A stretch of DNA of 64,000 bases, taken from an uncultured Sutterella sp. Lineage in GTDB: Bacteria > Pseudomonadota > Gammaproteobacteria > Burkholderiales > Burkholderiaceae_F. The stretch lies in the NCBI GenBank assembly GCA_900538905.1, contig UPZS01000002.1, forward strand, positions 62,001-126,000, given 5' to 3'. Below the pieces are notes generated by a model. The model did not search any database. It was not told the DNA's origin and saw only the letters and a list, made by a program, of their open reading frames with translations. Below, piece by piece: positions 47,988 through 57,065 of this stretch. Position 1 is the stretch's first letter, and every line of letters begins with the position of its first letter. A program made the position numbers and the translations under genes.

Positions 47988-48085
47988 CTTTCCATGCTAG
48001 GGTAATCACTAGCTCCAAATTCGTCATCCGAAGGCAATCAGGCCAATTTTGAACCTCTCAAACCAGCTTTGACCTACTCTGGCAC

Positions 48086-49444
48086 TCACTCAGAAACAAC
48101 GTGACGTCCGATCAAATCGTGTTCACGACTATCTGTGATGCGCACGTCCACGAAATCTCCAGGATTGAGATGCTTGTCTGTCGTCACATACACCACGCCG
48201 TCAATGTCCGGTGCGTCAGCCGTTGTGCGGCCAACGGCAACGCCGTCTTCGTCCTCGGGTTCGTCAACGATGACACGCCTGACGGAGCCCACTTTCTGCC
48301 TAAGAATCTCAGACGAAATCTCAGCTTGAACTTCCATAAAGCGACGACGGCGATCTTCTCTCACTTCGTCAGGAAGTTGTCCGGGCAAAGCATTGGCCTG
48401 AGCGCCTTCCACGGGACTGTAGGCAAAGCAGCCGACGCGATCCAGACGCGCTTCTCTCAGAAAGTCCAACAGGTACTCAAACTCTTCTTCCGTTTCTCCG
48501 GGAAAACCGGTGATAAAAGTCGAACGGATCGTGATATCGGGACACACCGCACGCCAAGCCGCGATGCGCTCGAGATTCTTTTCGGCACTTGCAGGACGCT
48601 TCATGGCCTTTAGCACACGGGGATGCGCATGCTGAAACGGCACATCCAGGTACGGCAAGATCAGTCCCTCAGCCATCAGCTCAACCACCGCGTCCGTCGA
48701 CGGATACGGGTATACATAATGCAGGCGTACCCAGGCGTCTAGCTTGCCAAGTTCCCGAGCCAATTCAAGCAATCGAGTCTTAACCGGACGGCCTCCCGCA
48801 AACCCCGTTCGATACTTCACGTCCAAACCATAGGCTGCCGTATCCTGGCTGATCACCAAAAGCTCTTTGACACCGCCCTTGACAAGGTTTTCTGCTTCGC
48901 GAAGCACCTCGCCAATCGGACGACTCACCAAATCGCCGCGCAAGTCCGGAATGATGCAAAACGTGCAGTGATGCGAACAGCCTTCGCTAATCTTTAGATA
49001 GGCGTAGTGCGCCGGCGTGAGCTTCAACCCTGCCGCCGGTACCAAATCGTCAAAAGGCTCGTGCGGACGCGGCAAATGCGCGTGCACCAGCGCGAGCGTC
49101 TCCTCCAGACTGTCCGGCCCTGTGATACCAAGTACCCTCGGAACGCGATCCATCAGCCAGCTTTCGCCGTTGGCGTTTTTCTTGCCGCCCAAGCATCCAG
49201 TAACAATCACACGACCGTTTTCACGCAAGGCCTCCGTGATGGCCTCCAGACTTTCGGCCACCGCCGCGTCAATGAATGCACAAGTATTGACGATCACCAG
49301 ATCGGCTTCCTTGTAGTCGGCGGCAATAATGTAGCCTTCGGCACGCAGTTCCGTCACGATGCGCTCGGTGTCCACCAAAGCCTTGGGGCAGCCCAAGCTC
49401 ACAAAGCCAACGCGACCGATTCGTCCTTTTTGCATTCCTGCCAT
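48086..49444 (-). CDS. rimO: Ribosomal protein S12 methylthiotransferase
   Basis: Radical-SAM enzyme that methylthiolates Asp-88 of ribosomal protein S12. The 452-residue protein has the N-terminal UPF0004 domain with its three cluster cysteines ([23 protein letters not shown]), the radical-SAM CxxxCxxC in [13 protein letters not shown], the [11 protein letters not shown] motif, and a C-terminal TRAM domain. Length matches RimO rather than MiaB, and [10 protein letters not shown] is RimO-like. It is the third gene of rluD-pgeF-rimO, 9 bp after pgeF. Confidence 0.96.
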   Translation of the reverse strand: MAGMQKGRIGRVGFVSLGCPKALVDTERIVTELRAEGYIIAADYKEADLVIVNTCAFIDAAVAESLEAITEALRENGRVIVTGCLGGKKNANGESWLMDRVPRVLGITGPDSLEETLALVHAHLPRPHEPFDDLVPAAGLKLTPAHYAYLKISEGCSHHCTFCIIPDLRGDLVSRPIGEVLREAENLVKGGVKELLVISQDTAAYGLDVKYRTGFAGGRPVKTRLLELARELGKLDAWVRLHYVYPYPSTDAVVELMAEGLILPYLDVPFQHAHPRVLKAMKRPASAEKNLERIAAWRAVCPDITIRSTFITGFPGETEEEFEYLLDFLREARLDRVGCFAYSPVEGAQANALPGQLPDEVREDRRRRFMEVQAEISSEILRQKVGSVRRVIVDEPEDEDGVAVGRTTADAPDIDGVVYVTTDKHLNPGDFVDVRITDSREHDLIGRHVVSE

Positions 49445-49453
49445 TGTTATTCC

Positions 49454-50221
49454 TTACTTTTCGATCCAAATGACAGCCGCGTGCCGCCCGGTCTGTTCGC
49501 CGTCGCGGCGATAGCTGAAGAAGCGCTGTGCATCGGCGACGGTTGAAAGAGCACAATCCTCAATATCTTCGACGCCGACTTTGTTCAAGGCCGCCTTGGC
49601 ATAGGCTGCCAAATCCACACAGAATTTTTCGTCCTTAGGCCTGATGCCGTCGGCAACTTCAGGATAGTTGGTACGGAACACATCGGCCACTTCAGTCCCG
49701 ACTTCAAAGTCATCAAAACCGATGCGCGGTCCGAGCCAAGCCTTGAGCTTGCAGTCGGGAACCTTGGCACGCATCGCTGCGACAGAGGCTTCGATCACGC
49801 CGGCAACCAGACTCTTCCAACCGGCGTGAACAGCGCCAACAACTCGTCCCTGCCGGTCGGCCAACAGCACCGGCAGGCAGTCGGCCACCTGCACCACGCA
49901 AACCGTTTCCGGTTGCGTCGTGATTTGAGCGTCGGCCTGTACAGATTCGTCTGTCACATCTTCTGCGTTTACCACCGCAATACCATGGACCTGCGTCATC
50001 CAACGGGGTTCCGCCGGGCACAAATCGGCCACAATCGAGCGATTCATGCGCACGCAACTGCTGTTGTCGCCCACTCGGCTGCCGACGTTCAGCCCCATGA
50101 TGCCATCAACGCCACCCCACGGCCCAGAGGAAACGCCACCCAGACGCTCGGTGAAAAAAGCCTTGACGCCGGCACCGAATTCGGGACGAATCACGCCGAG
50201 TTCATTCTTCCAGTTGATCAT
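49454..50221 (-). CDS. pgeF: Peptidoglycan editing factor / multicopper polyphenol oxidase family protein (PgeF, YfiH)
   Basis: A 255-residue cytosolic protein of the YfiH/LACC1 family. Motifs are VKAFFTERLGGVSSGPWGG, MTQVHG (metal His), VQVADCLPVLLADRQGRVVGAVHAGWKSLVAGV with the CHH metal set, and ending FFSYRRDGEQTGRHAAVIW. In E. coli YfiH removes or prevents misincorporated L-Ser at position 1 of the UDP-MurNAc peptide; other members act as purine nucleoside enzymes. It follows rluD by 56 bp and precedes rimO by 9. Confidence 0.94.
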   Translation of the reverse strand: MINWKNELGVIRPEFGAGVKAFFTERLGGVSSGPWGGVDGIMGLNVGSRVGDNSSCVRMNRSIVADLCPAEPRWMTQVHGIAVVNAEDVTDESVQADAQITTQPETVCVVQVADCLPVLLADRQGRVVGAVHAGWKSLVAGVIEASVAAMRAKVPDCKLKAWLGPRIGFDDFEVGTEVADVFRTNYPEVADGIRPKDEKFCVDLAAYAKAALNKVGVEDIEDCALSTVADAQRFFSYRRDGEQTGRHAAVIWIEK

Positions 50222-50277
50222 TTGTTTTTCTCCATTGCGGTCTGTTCGTTTGATTCGGACCGCCTACCATTCTTTCG

Positions 50278-51417
50278 TCAATCGTCGGCTTCGCCTTCGT
50301 AGACAATCGGCCCGAAGTCGGGCATTTGGGGTGCGGCGTTTTCTTCAAAGACCGTCACCGGCGCATCAATCGGCCCGAAATCCAAAGCCTCCATCAGCTC
50401 GCACATATCCTCCGGCGGCGGCGCAAACCACTCGCAGGTTTCACCCGTGCCAGGATGCTTCAGAATCAAGCGACTCGCATGCAGCGCCTGACGGTTGAAA
50501 GCCGCTGCGACTCCGGCTTCATCCGGCAACACCGAAGCATTGGTTCGATAAAGCGGATCGCCCAACAGCGGCAGGCCCACGCTTGTCAAATGCACACGGA
50601 TCTGATGCGTGCGACCTGTTTCCAGACGACAGGCCACCCAACTCACCATGCGACCGGCCACACGGGTCGAATCCACAAGCCGCACGCGTGTTTTGGCCGG
50701 ACGACTGCCCTGACCACCGCGACAGCAAAACTTAATGGGCGAGCGCGGATCGCGACCAATGGAACGATCAACGTACCCGGCTTCTGGCGCAAGTCCCAGC
50801 ACAATGGCCCAATATTCGCGGCCGACGGTGCGTGCCTGAAGTTGGCGAACCAGATCAGTACGCGCCGCCTCATTGCGCGCAACCACCATCAATCCCGACG
50901 TTTCCTTATCCAAACGGTGCACAATGCCCGCACGGCTCACGCGCGCCAATTCGGGATAGCGGAAAAGAAGTCCGTTTAAAAGCGTGCCGTTCCAGTGTCC
51001 AGCAGCGGGATGTACCACAAGTCCCGCTGGCTTATTGACAACGATGATGTCATCGTCTTCGTAGAGCACTTCAAACGCGATACCGTCTTCGGCCACATAT
51101 GCCGTGTCTTCGGGAGCAGGCTGCGGCGTGACGATCAATTCGTCGCCGTCTGCCACTTTCATGCGAACGCCCAAAGCAGTTTCTCCGTTGACGAGCACTG
51201 CCCCGGCTTCAATCCATTTCTGAAGGCGAGCTCGACTCACCGACGGAATCAATGTGGCCAGAACCTTATCGAGTCGCTCCCCTACAGGAAAACCTTCAAT
51301 TTCATAGACGTCTGGCTCTGCGGTATTATCCACATCATCTTCAGGTTCAAGCACTTGGACGGGCTCTTCGCAGATATAATCGCCCAATTGATTTTCAGGT
51401 TGCTTTTTCGTGGTCAT
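50278..51417 (-). CDS. rluD: 23S rRNA pseudouridine synthase RluD
   Basis: Makes pseudouridines 1911, 1915 and 1917 in helix 69 of 23S rRNA. The 379-residue protein has an acidic N-terminal extension of about 40 residues, an S4 domain (ERLDKVLATLIPSVSRARLQKWIEAGAVLVNG), the catalytic Asp in GIVHRLDKETSGLMVVARN, and LETGRTHQIRVHL. The ATG at 51417 is used; its start codon overlaps that of divergent bamD within TCATGA. The order rluD-pgeF with bamD divergent is conserved in betaproteobacteria. Confidence 0.94.
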   Translation of the reverse strand: MTTKKQPENQLGDYICEEPVQVLEPEDDVDNTAEPDVYEIEGFPVGERLDKVLATLIPSVSRARLQKWIEAGAVLVNGETALGVRMKVADGDELIVTPQPAPEDTAYVAEDGIAFEVLYEDDDIIVVNKPAGLVVHPAAGHWNGTLLNGLLFRYPELARVSRAGIVHRLDKETSGLMVVARNEAARTDLVRQLQARTVGREYWAIVLGLAPEAGYVDRSIGRDPRSPIKFCCRGGQGSRPAKTRVRLVDSTRVAGRMVSWVACRLETGRTHQIRVHLTSVGLPLLGDPLYRTNASVLPDEAGVAAAFNRQALHASRLILKHPGTGETCEWFAPPPEDMCELMEALDFGPIDAPVTVFEENAAPQMPDFGPIVYEGEADD

Positions 51418-52216
51418 GAATTCCAGTAACTTAGTGCGTCTTACAAAAATTTCCCTGCTCTGCACGGCAGTCGCCTTGAGCGGCTGCTCCTGGCTGCAGT
51501 CCATTGAAATCGATCCTACCCGCGATTGGACCGCCAATCAGCTTTACACCGAAGCCCGTGCGGCCGTCAGCGAAGGCACCTGGGAAGTGGCGCGCGACTA
51601 CTATACCAAGCTCGAAGCTCGCTATCCTTTCGGCTCTTACGCTCAGCAAGCTCAGATTGATCTGGCGTACGTCAACTATAAGGACGACGACGCTGCCGGC
51701 GCCGTTTTGCAGCTTGATCGCTTCCTTCGCGCCTATCCCAATCATCCCAACAGCGACTACGCACTTTACTTGAAAGCGCTTGCCACACTCAACGAGCGCG
51801 ACGGCTGGCTTGCCGAACTCACCACACAGGACCTCGCCGACCGCGATGCTCAGGCCGCCCGCGATGCCTTTGACATTTTCAAAGAACTCGTCGCCCGCTT
51901 CCCGGACTCCCGCTACGCGCCCGAAGCTCGTCGCCGTATGCACGAACTGGTCAATGCTCAGGCCAACCATCAGCTTGCCACGGCCCGCTTTTATTACGAC
52001 CGTAAAGCCTACATCGCCGCCATCAACCGCGCCAAAGTCGTGATTTCCGACTTCCAGACCACGGCCGCTCGCGACGATGCGTTATTGTTGATTGCCGATT
52101 GCTATCACGAACTGGGCATGTACGATCTTGAGAAGGATACGCGCCGCGTCATCGAACTCAACAAGGTCAAACCCAAGGCTGAAGAAGACGATTCCTGGCT
52201 GCCGAGCTTGTGGTAA
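51416..52216 (+). CDS. bamD: Outer-membrane assembly lipoprotein BamD (ComL)
   Basis: Essential lipoprotein of the BAM complex that inserts beta-barrels. The 266-residue protein has a lipoprotein signal with lipobox LSGC (Cys at about residue 24) and five TPR repeats (LYTEARAAVSEGTWEVARDYYTKLEARYPFG, AGAVLQLDRFLRAYPNHPNSDYALYLKAL). The motif YPFGSYAQQAQIDLAY is diagnostic. The ATG at 51416 overlaps the rluD start, so the promoter and leader lie inside rluD. A bidirectional terminator follows. Confidence 0.96.
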   Translation: MNSSNLVRLTKISLLCTAVALSGCSWLQSIEIDPTRDWTANQLYTEARAAVSEGTWEVARDYYTKLEARYPFGSYAQQAQIDLAYVNYKDDDAAGAVLQLDRFLRAYPNHPNSDYALYLKALATLNERDGWLAELTTQDLADRDAQAARDAFDIFKELVARFPDSRYAPEARRRMHELVNAQANHQLATARFYYDRKAYIAAINRAKVVISDFQTTAARDDALLLIADCYHELGMYDLEKDTRRVIELNKVKPKAEEDDSWLPSLW

Positions 52217-52236
52217 ATCGGCTTTTTCTTCGCTTC

Positions 52237-52264
52237 AAAACGCCTCGCTTTTGCGAGGCGTTTT
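52237..52264. terminator. Bidirectional terminator between bamD and the NUDIX gene
   Basis: A 12-bp perfect palindrome, AAAACGCCTCGC then TTTT loop then GCGAGGCGTTTT, separates two convergent stops (20 bp and 1 bp away) and has T-rich ends on both strands. Confidence 0.92.
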
Positions 52265-52265
52265 G

Positions 52266-52865
52266 TTATGCCCGCTTGACGATAGCCTGCGGCAAATTAC
52301 CCTGCAGATAGTCCTTGGCCCAGGTAAGGCCCACCAACGTCTTTACGTCCGTAATTTCGCCGTTGCGTGTCTTGGCAATGGCCTCTTCAAACGACAGGCG
52401 ATGCAACGTGAGGAACTCGCCCGCATCAAGCTTTTGGCCGTTTTCTGCAGTGCGAATGCCCTGCGCGAGATAAATGACGATGCGCTCGTTGCTGTAACCG
52501 ATGGCATTGTGGATCGTGCCGAGCTCAACCCACTTCTCAGCCGCAAGACCGGTTTCTTCCTCGAGTTCTCGGCGAGCCGTTTCAAACGGATCCTCACCCT
52601 TGTCTATTTTGCCTGCCGGGATTTCCCAGAACGCCCGATCCAGGGGACAGCGCCATTGGCGCTCAAGCACCGTGCAGTTGTCGTCATCGAGCACAACGAT
52701 CGCTGAAGCTCCCGGATGCAAGATCATTTCGCGTCCCGAGGTTCTTCCATCGGGTAAGTGCACGGCTCGACGAACCACATGCAGCAGTCTGCCCGAATAG
52801 ACTTCCTCTTCGGAAACAACCTTTTCTTCGAGGCTCTTGTCGATCGTCGCAAGTTCCGTTGTCAT
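52266..52865 (-). CDS. nudF: NUDIX hydrolase, ADP-ribose pyrophosphatase type
   Basis: A 199-residue NUDIX protein. The box is visible from GEDPFETARRELEEETGLAAE, with upstream WEIPAGKIDKG as in ADP-ribose pyrophosphatases. These hydrolyse ADP-ribose and related nucleoside diphosphates to AMP and ribose-5-phosphate. ATG 52865 is preceded by AGAGAAG; the longer frame to 52949 overlaps smpB. It lies 8 bp after the smpB stop on the same strand. Confidence 0.88.
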   Translation of the reverse strand: MTTELATIDKSLEEKVVSEEEVYSGRLLHVVRRAVHLPDGRTSGREMILHPGASAIVVLDDDNCTVLERQWRCPLDRAFWEIPAGKIDKGEDPFETARRELEEETGLAAEKWVELGTIHNAIGYSNERIVIYLAQGIRTAENGQKLDAGEFLTLHRLSFEEAIAKTRNGEITDVKTLVGLTWAKDYLQGNLPQAIVKRA

Positions 52866-52873
52866 AGTCTTCT

Positions 52874-53377
52874 CTAATCGTTGTAGTTCTGTCGGGGTTT
52901 GCCGCTTCGCATGTCGTTTTTCATGAGACGAGACTGATCGCGCTTCCATTCACGCTTGCTTTCATCGTCGCGTTTTTCAAATTCTCGCTTGCCTCGACCA
53001 AGCGCCAGCGCCAGTTTGACGCGTCCCTTGGAAAAATGCAGGTCAAGCGGTACCAACGCGTAGCCCGAACGATCAACTTTACCGACCAAACGATCAATCT
53101 CGCGGCGGTGCATCAGAAGCTTACGCGTACGGGTGATTTCCGTTTTTTCATGCGTACACACTTGATCAGCAGGCGTAAAGCTCGCATTGCAGAGAAACAA
53201 CTCCCCGTCGCGCACATACACATGCGACAGATTGATCGTGGCGCGACCAGCTCGGACACTCTTGACTTCCCAGCCACGCAACTGCAACCCTGCCTCGAAA
53301 CGCTCCTCGATCGTGTAGTCGAAAGTCGCGCGTTTGTTGCGAATGAGCGGCGTTGCATTGTTTTTATTTTTTGCCAT
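52874..53377 (-). CDS. smpB: SsrA-binding protein SmpB
   Basis: Partner of tmRNA in rescue of stalled ribosomes. The 167-residue protein begins with NKRATFDYTIEERFEAGLQLRGWEVKSVRAG and contains the family motif KLLMHRREIDRLVGKVDRSGYALVPLDLHF; the basic C-terminal tail is KREWKRDQSRLMKNDMRSG. No tmRNA gene was recognised in the window. It lies 8 bp before the NUDIX gene. Confidence 0.97.
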   Translation of the reverse strand: MAKNKNNATPLIRNKRATFDYTIEERFEAGLQLRGWEVKSVRAGRATINLSHVYVRDGELFLCNASFTPADQVCTHEKTEITRTRKLLMHRREIDRLVGKVDRSGYALVPLDLHFSKGRVKLALALGRGKREFEKRDDESKREWKRDQSRLMKNDMRSGKPRQNYND

Positions 53378-53614
53378 TTCGTCTTTGTTTTCTCTTTCCT
53401 TTTTGGATGCGGCGCAATTCTACCAAGCCAACGCGAACCACCGTCCTTTTTCGAACATCAAAAAGTATCGAGTCCGTTTGTCAATTCATCCGTTTTCCTA
53501 GAAATAGCAAAACACTGTCTGTTTTTCTCATTTCGGCAAAGACAAGCCGCAACGCCAACACGTTGGACCGATGATACGTATCAATGAAACACTTCCTTTT
53601 CAAGGAGTACACAG

Positions 53615-54106
53615 ATGATGACTCGCAGACATTTTGCATTGGCTTCGGCTGCCGCTCTTGCAAGCGGTGCCGCCGGATCTCTTTCGGCCGCTCCAATTCC
53701 AAAAGATTTCGACACGGTGTTCCCGCAGGGTCCGGTCAATCCCTACGGCAAATTCTTCACGGGCACGTCCTACCTCACGATGCTCAACACCGAGCCTGTA
53801 TTCAATTGCCCGATCGGCAACGTGACGTTTGAGCCTAGCTGCCGAACCTTCTGGCACAAACACACGGGAGGTCAAATCCTTTTGGTTCTGGCCGGAGAAG
53901 GCCTTTATCAGGAACGAGGCAAACCGGCGCGTCGCATCAAAAAGGGCGATGTAGTGCAAATCGCTCCTGACGTCGAACACTGGCACGGTGCCTGTAACAA
54001 GCACCCCATGACGCACATCTCGGTGGAAACCAACGTTCCCAACAATAAGGCGATTTGGCTCGAAGCCGTATCCGAAAGCGATTACGCCGAAGCCAACAAA
54101 GCCTGA
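53615..54106 (+). CDS. Exported cupin-domain protein (Tat-type signal)
   Basis: A 163-residue single-cupin protein. The N-terminus MMTRRHFALASAAALASGAAG has a twin-Arg (TRRHFALA) and a hydrophobic stretch, so Tat export is likely. The cupin motifs are FEPSCRTFWHKHTGGQILLVLAGEGLYQERG and GDVVQIAPDVEHWHGA, with the metal His residues. Such stand-alone proteins resemble the cupin half of carboxymuconolactone-decarboxylase-associated proteins; the substrate is unknown. An AAGGAG site lies 7 nt before the first ATG. Confidence 0.85.
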   Translation: MMTRRHFALASAAALASGAAGSLSAAPIPKDFDTVFPQGPVNPYGKFFTGTSYLTMLNTEPVFNCPIGNVTFEPSCRTFWHKHTGGQILLVLAGEGLYQERGKPARRIKKGDVVQIAPDVEHWHGACNKHPMTHISVETNVPNNKAIWLEAVSESDYAEANKA

Positions 54107-54151
54107 TATACGCTGCTGAACGCTTCCTTCGTCGGCCGGACACTGCAAAGA

Positions 54152-55084
54152 TCAGAATCCGGCCGATTGCATAATCAGAAGCACCGTTGACATCACGGCA
54201 ATCGAAATCACAACGGAAAGTGAATTCAGGTTGGCGCCCATGCCGACGTCACACCCGAGTTGCGCCGTATAGATCAGACTCATCGCAGGAACCGGCGAAA
54301 GGCAAATCAGCACCATGGCGGTTCTCACCTCACCTTCAAATGGCATCAGATAAGCACAGGCAAGCGCAAAGAGAATGCACAGCAGCCAACGGTTGGCCAG
54401 AATCTTGACAATCGTTGCCAATTTTTGTCGGTTCATTGAAAGTTCGATTGTCTCGCCGATCATGATCATGGCAAGCATCGTGTTGGCCTGAGCGCCTACT
54501 TTCGTAATCGTGGTCACTTCATCGGGGAAACGCAATCCAAGGGCGCTCATGCCGACAACCAGAGCAAAGGTCATCAGAGGTCCGGAGCGCACCATCTTGC
54601 CTCCGATCACTTTGAGAACGTTCAGCAGCGAGCGTTGTTTTTCGTGTGAACCGGCCAAGATCGCAAAGGTTCCACCGCCGCTCATGATGACGTTACCCAC
54701 GTCGAACATAAAGGCCGTCATTAGACCGGTGGTAGGATAAAAGGCCTGAATGTACGGCACGGCCAACGGGCCGATTGAGTATCCGCACATATTGATGCGC
54801 CAAAAGTCGCGCTTTTTCTCGTCAGTCTCCTTACGTGTCAGAAACCAGGCATAGCCGAGCATAGCCACGTTCGAAAGAAAACCGAGAAAAACGATCAACA
54901 GCATGATCCCTTCGATCTTGATGCCATTGAGATTCGTAATGATGATGCAGGGGATGGTAACGTAAAGAACAAGGCCACTGACGGCATGAAAAGCGCTTTC
55001 CTTCAAAATTCCTCTGCGGCGCAGGAACCACCCGAGCCAGATGAAGAAGATAAAGGCCGCAATCTTTGGAAGGCTTTCACTCAT
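54152..55084 (-). CDS. AEC-family (auxin efflux carrier-like) permease
   Basis: A 310-residue inner-membrane protein with ten hydrophobic segments. It has the AEC/Mem_trans opening IAAFIFFIWLGWFLRRRGILKE, the VLYVTIPCIIITNL helix and the second-half motif LICLSPVPAMSLIYTAQLG. Bacterial members carry malate, malonate or other small anions. It starts 2 bp after the nikR stop with AAGGAC inside nikR, so the two are coupled; why a nickel regulator is joined to it is unclear. Confidence 0.87.
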   Translation of the reverse strand: MSESLPKIAAFIFFIWLGWFLRRRGILKESAFHAVSGLVLYVTIPCIIITNLNGIKIEGIMLLIVFLGFLSNVAMLGYAWFLTRKETDEKKRDFWRINMCGYSIGPLAVPYIQAFYPTTGLMTAFMFDVGNVIMSGGGTFAILAGSHEKQRSLLNVLKVIGGKMVRSGPLMTFALVVGMSALGLRFPDEVTTITKVGAQANTMLAMIMIGETIELSMNRQKLATIVKILANRWLLCILFALACAYLMPFEGEVRTAMVLICLSPVPAMSLIYTAQLGCDVGMGANLNSLSVVISIAVMSTVLLIMQSAGF

Positions 55085-55086
55085 TT

Positions 55087-55563
55087 CTAGTCCTTTGCCG
55101 TTTCGTGTCCGTGCTGATGCGTCTGCGAGAACTCGTGACTGTGCTGATGATCGTGACCTCCGGAAGGCAACGCCACGTAATGCACGGCGCCGTCCTCAAT
55201 ACCCGTCTCCGCGATCATTTCCTGAGCAATCGTCGAAATGTTTTTGTAGTTGCCGCGCATCACTACCACCTCAACGCAGCGATCGTGAGAGGCGTGCACA
55301 TGCATGCTCGCAATGATGGATTCGTGGTGCTCGTGCTGCTGTTCTGTCATGCGAGCCGGCAAGCTTCTGGCGTGATGATCAAACCCAAAACTCACCACCG
55401 CCATACATTCGGTCTGGCTTGAGTCTTGAAGTTGTTCCTGCGCCAGTTCGCGACGCAACAGATCGCGAAATGCTTCGGACCTGTTTTTGTAGCCTCGTTT
55501 GGCAATCAGTGCGTCAAAAGCTTGAGCTATCTCATCATCAATCGAAATCGTTACTCGCTGCAT
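55087..55563 (-). CDS. nikR: Nickel-responsive regulator NikR with histidine-rich tail
   Basis: A 158-residue ribbon-helix-helix regulator. Residues 1-50 (MQRVTISIDDEIAQAFDALIAKRGYKNRSEAFRDLLRREL) bind DNA; residues 55-130 are the ACT-like nickel domain with ligands H77, H88, H90 and C96, spaced exactly as H76/H87/H89/C95 of E. coli NikR. After residue 135 a tail holds seven histidines (GGHDHQHSHEFSQTHQHGHE) not present in E. coli NikR. It starts the nikR-AEC unit. An upstream TCGGAA-CGT-TTCCGA repeat (55623-55637) could be an operator. Confidence 0.93.
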   Translation of the reverse strand: MQRVTISIDDEIAQAFDALIAKRGYKNRSEAFRDLLRRELAQEQLQDSSQTECMAVVSFGFDHHARSLPARMTEQQHEHHESIIASMHVHASHDRCVEVVVMRGNYKNISTIAQEMIAETGIEDGAVHYVALPSGGHDHQHSHEFSQTHQHGHETAKD

Positions 55564-55622
55564 CGCTGTTATCGGTCGTCACATCACCGGTGCGCCGACA
55601 TAAGTTGATCGACAAATATGTT

Positions 55623-55637
55623 TCGGAACGTTTCCGA
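55623..55637. promoter_or_regulatory. Palindrome upstream of nikR, candidate operator
   Basis: TCGGAA-CGT-TTCCGA is a 6-bp arm palindrome with a 3-bp centre, in the 188-bp gap between nikR and the divergent exporter gene. E. coli NikR binds GTATGA-N16-TCATAC, so the spacing differs and the binding protein is not known. Confidence 0.35.
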
Positions 55638-55751
55638 TTCTACTCGTCTCTTTCTCGGGAAAATTCGCTCAATAGCTCGGTTTGACGCAATTGTCGGACG
55701 ACCTTGAGGTGTATTCTTCAGACAGTCGTCTTTTTTGTTTTTCCTGTCGTG

Positions 55752-56993
55752 ATGCCTCCTCGTCAGTCTTTCCCCAGCCATCCGCGTGTTCGCGATGCCG
55801 CAGCGCTCGGGTTCACCTCGAGCTTGGGGCCTTTTGCGGCCAACGGCATCATGCCTGGCTTTCACGCGATGGCCGAGGACTACGGCGTAAGTTTCGTGGC
55901 CGTTCAGCAGTCGCTCACGATCTACCTTTTTACCTACGCTTTTTTCAGCCTGGTGGCAGGAAGTTTCTCCGACAGCTACGGGCGTCGTCCAACTTTTATC
56001 GGCGGCATGCTGTTGTTTGCCGCAGCCAGCGTCGGCGCCGCCTTCAGTCAGTCACTATGGGCACTATACGGCTGGAGGCTTTTGCAAGGCATCGGTGCGG
56101 CTGTCGGTCAAGTCGTCACGCAAGCGATCGTACGCGACAACTGGAGCGGACCGGAAGCGGCCAACGTCAACGGAATGATCGCTTTTTTCTTTGCTGCGGG
56201 GCCTGCACTCGCCCCCGTCGTCGGCGGCCAAATCGTCATGCACTTCGGCTGGCACGCCGTGTTTCTTTTCCTGATGGTTTATTCGCTGTCGATTGCGTTC
56301 TTCATTTACTTCCGCATTCCGGAGACGCTCAACGCCGCCGACCGCTCTGCCTTTAATCTCTCGGTCATCTGCAGCAACTACGCCAAGGGACTCACTCACG
56401 GCGCCTTTATAACGGGCGTTGTCGCCCACGGCATTCTTTTCATGGGCGGCATCCTCTATTCCGCAGGTTCGGCCGACTTCGTCATCAAAGTCATGGGACT
56501 TGACGTCGACGAATTCGGTTGGCTCTCTATTCCGCTCATTTTCGCGTCCTTTGCCGGTGCCTGGGGCTCCATTCGTCTGGCCAAACGTTTGCGCCCCAAA
56601 CGCATGATCGTCATCGTTTCCCTATTGACTCTCGCGGGCTCCGTACTGGCAGCTGTCTTCGACTACCTCACACAGCCAGGTTTTTTACTTCTTCTGATCG
56701 CTCCGGTTCTCTATTCGCTGGGCATGGCGCTTCTGCGTCCGGTCATGATGGCGATGAATCTTGACTACTTTCCGAAGAACCGCGGCATGGCCGCCGCCAT
56801 TCAACAGTTTTTCATCACCGCGTCATTTTGTTTTTCTGCTGCCGTCTGGGTGCCGATCGTGATGGGATCGGCTTGGAAATATGCACTTGCATCCGCCTTC
56901 TGCGCCCTGCTGGTTCTGTTGCTATGGCTTATGTCCATGCGATTGCGCCCAGAAGCACTCAAACAAGCGGGCGCAGTGGAAACCATGCAGTAA
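55752..56993 (+). CDS. Bcr/CflA-type MFS drug exporter
   Basis: A 413-residue 12-helix transporter of the Bcr/CflA branch: GPFAANGIMPGFHAMAEDYGVSFVAVQQSLTIYLFTYAF, then SFSDSYGRRPTFIGGMLLFAAAS (motif A) and YGWRLLQGIGAAVGQVVTQAIVRD (motif B). Members confer resistance to bicyclomycin, chloramphenicol and similar drugs; here the substrate is unknown. I use ATG 55752; the ATG at 55704 adds 16 residues. Divergent from nikR. Confidence 0.88.
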   Translation: MPPRQSFPSHPRVRDAAALGFTSSLGPFAANGIMPGFHAMAEDYGVSFVAVQQSLTIYLFTYAFFSLVAGSFSDSYGRRPTFIGGMLLFAAASVGAAFSQSLWALYGWRLLQGIGAAVGQVVTQAIVRDNWSGPEAANVNGMIAFFFAAGPALAPVVGGQIVMHFGWHAVFLFLMVYSLSIAFFIYFRIPETLNAADRSAFNLSVICSNYAKGLTHGAFITGVVAHGILFMGGILYSAGSADFVIKVMGLDVDEFGWLSIPLIFASFAGAWGSIRLAKRLRPKRMIVIVSLLTLAGSVLAAVFDYLTQPGFLLLLIAPVLYSLGMALLRPVMMAMNLDYFPKNRGMAAAIQQFFITASFCFSAAVWVPIVMGSAWKYALASAFCALLVLLLWLMSMRLRPEALKQAGAVETMQ

Positions 56994-57065
56994 GTTACCT
57001 GAATTTGCGCCTTTTTACCTGTGTTTTCGAGCCGTTTGCCTTGCGTATGCACTACACTTGCACTC

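Larger units (their letters stand above)
47728..48085. other. 358-bp gap between the nitrite reductase gene and rimO
   Basis: No gene seen. It contains the nitrite reductase promoter region, a 10-bp perfect inverted repeat (47908-47946, separate entry) and the terminator that ends the rimO unit (47955-47987). I could not find a consensus FNR site (TTGAT-N4-ATCAA). Confidence 0.6.
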
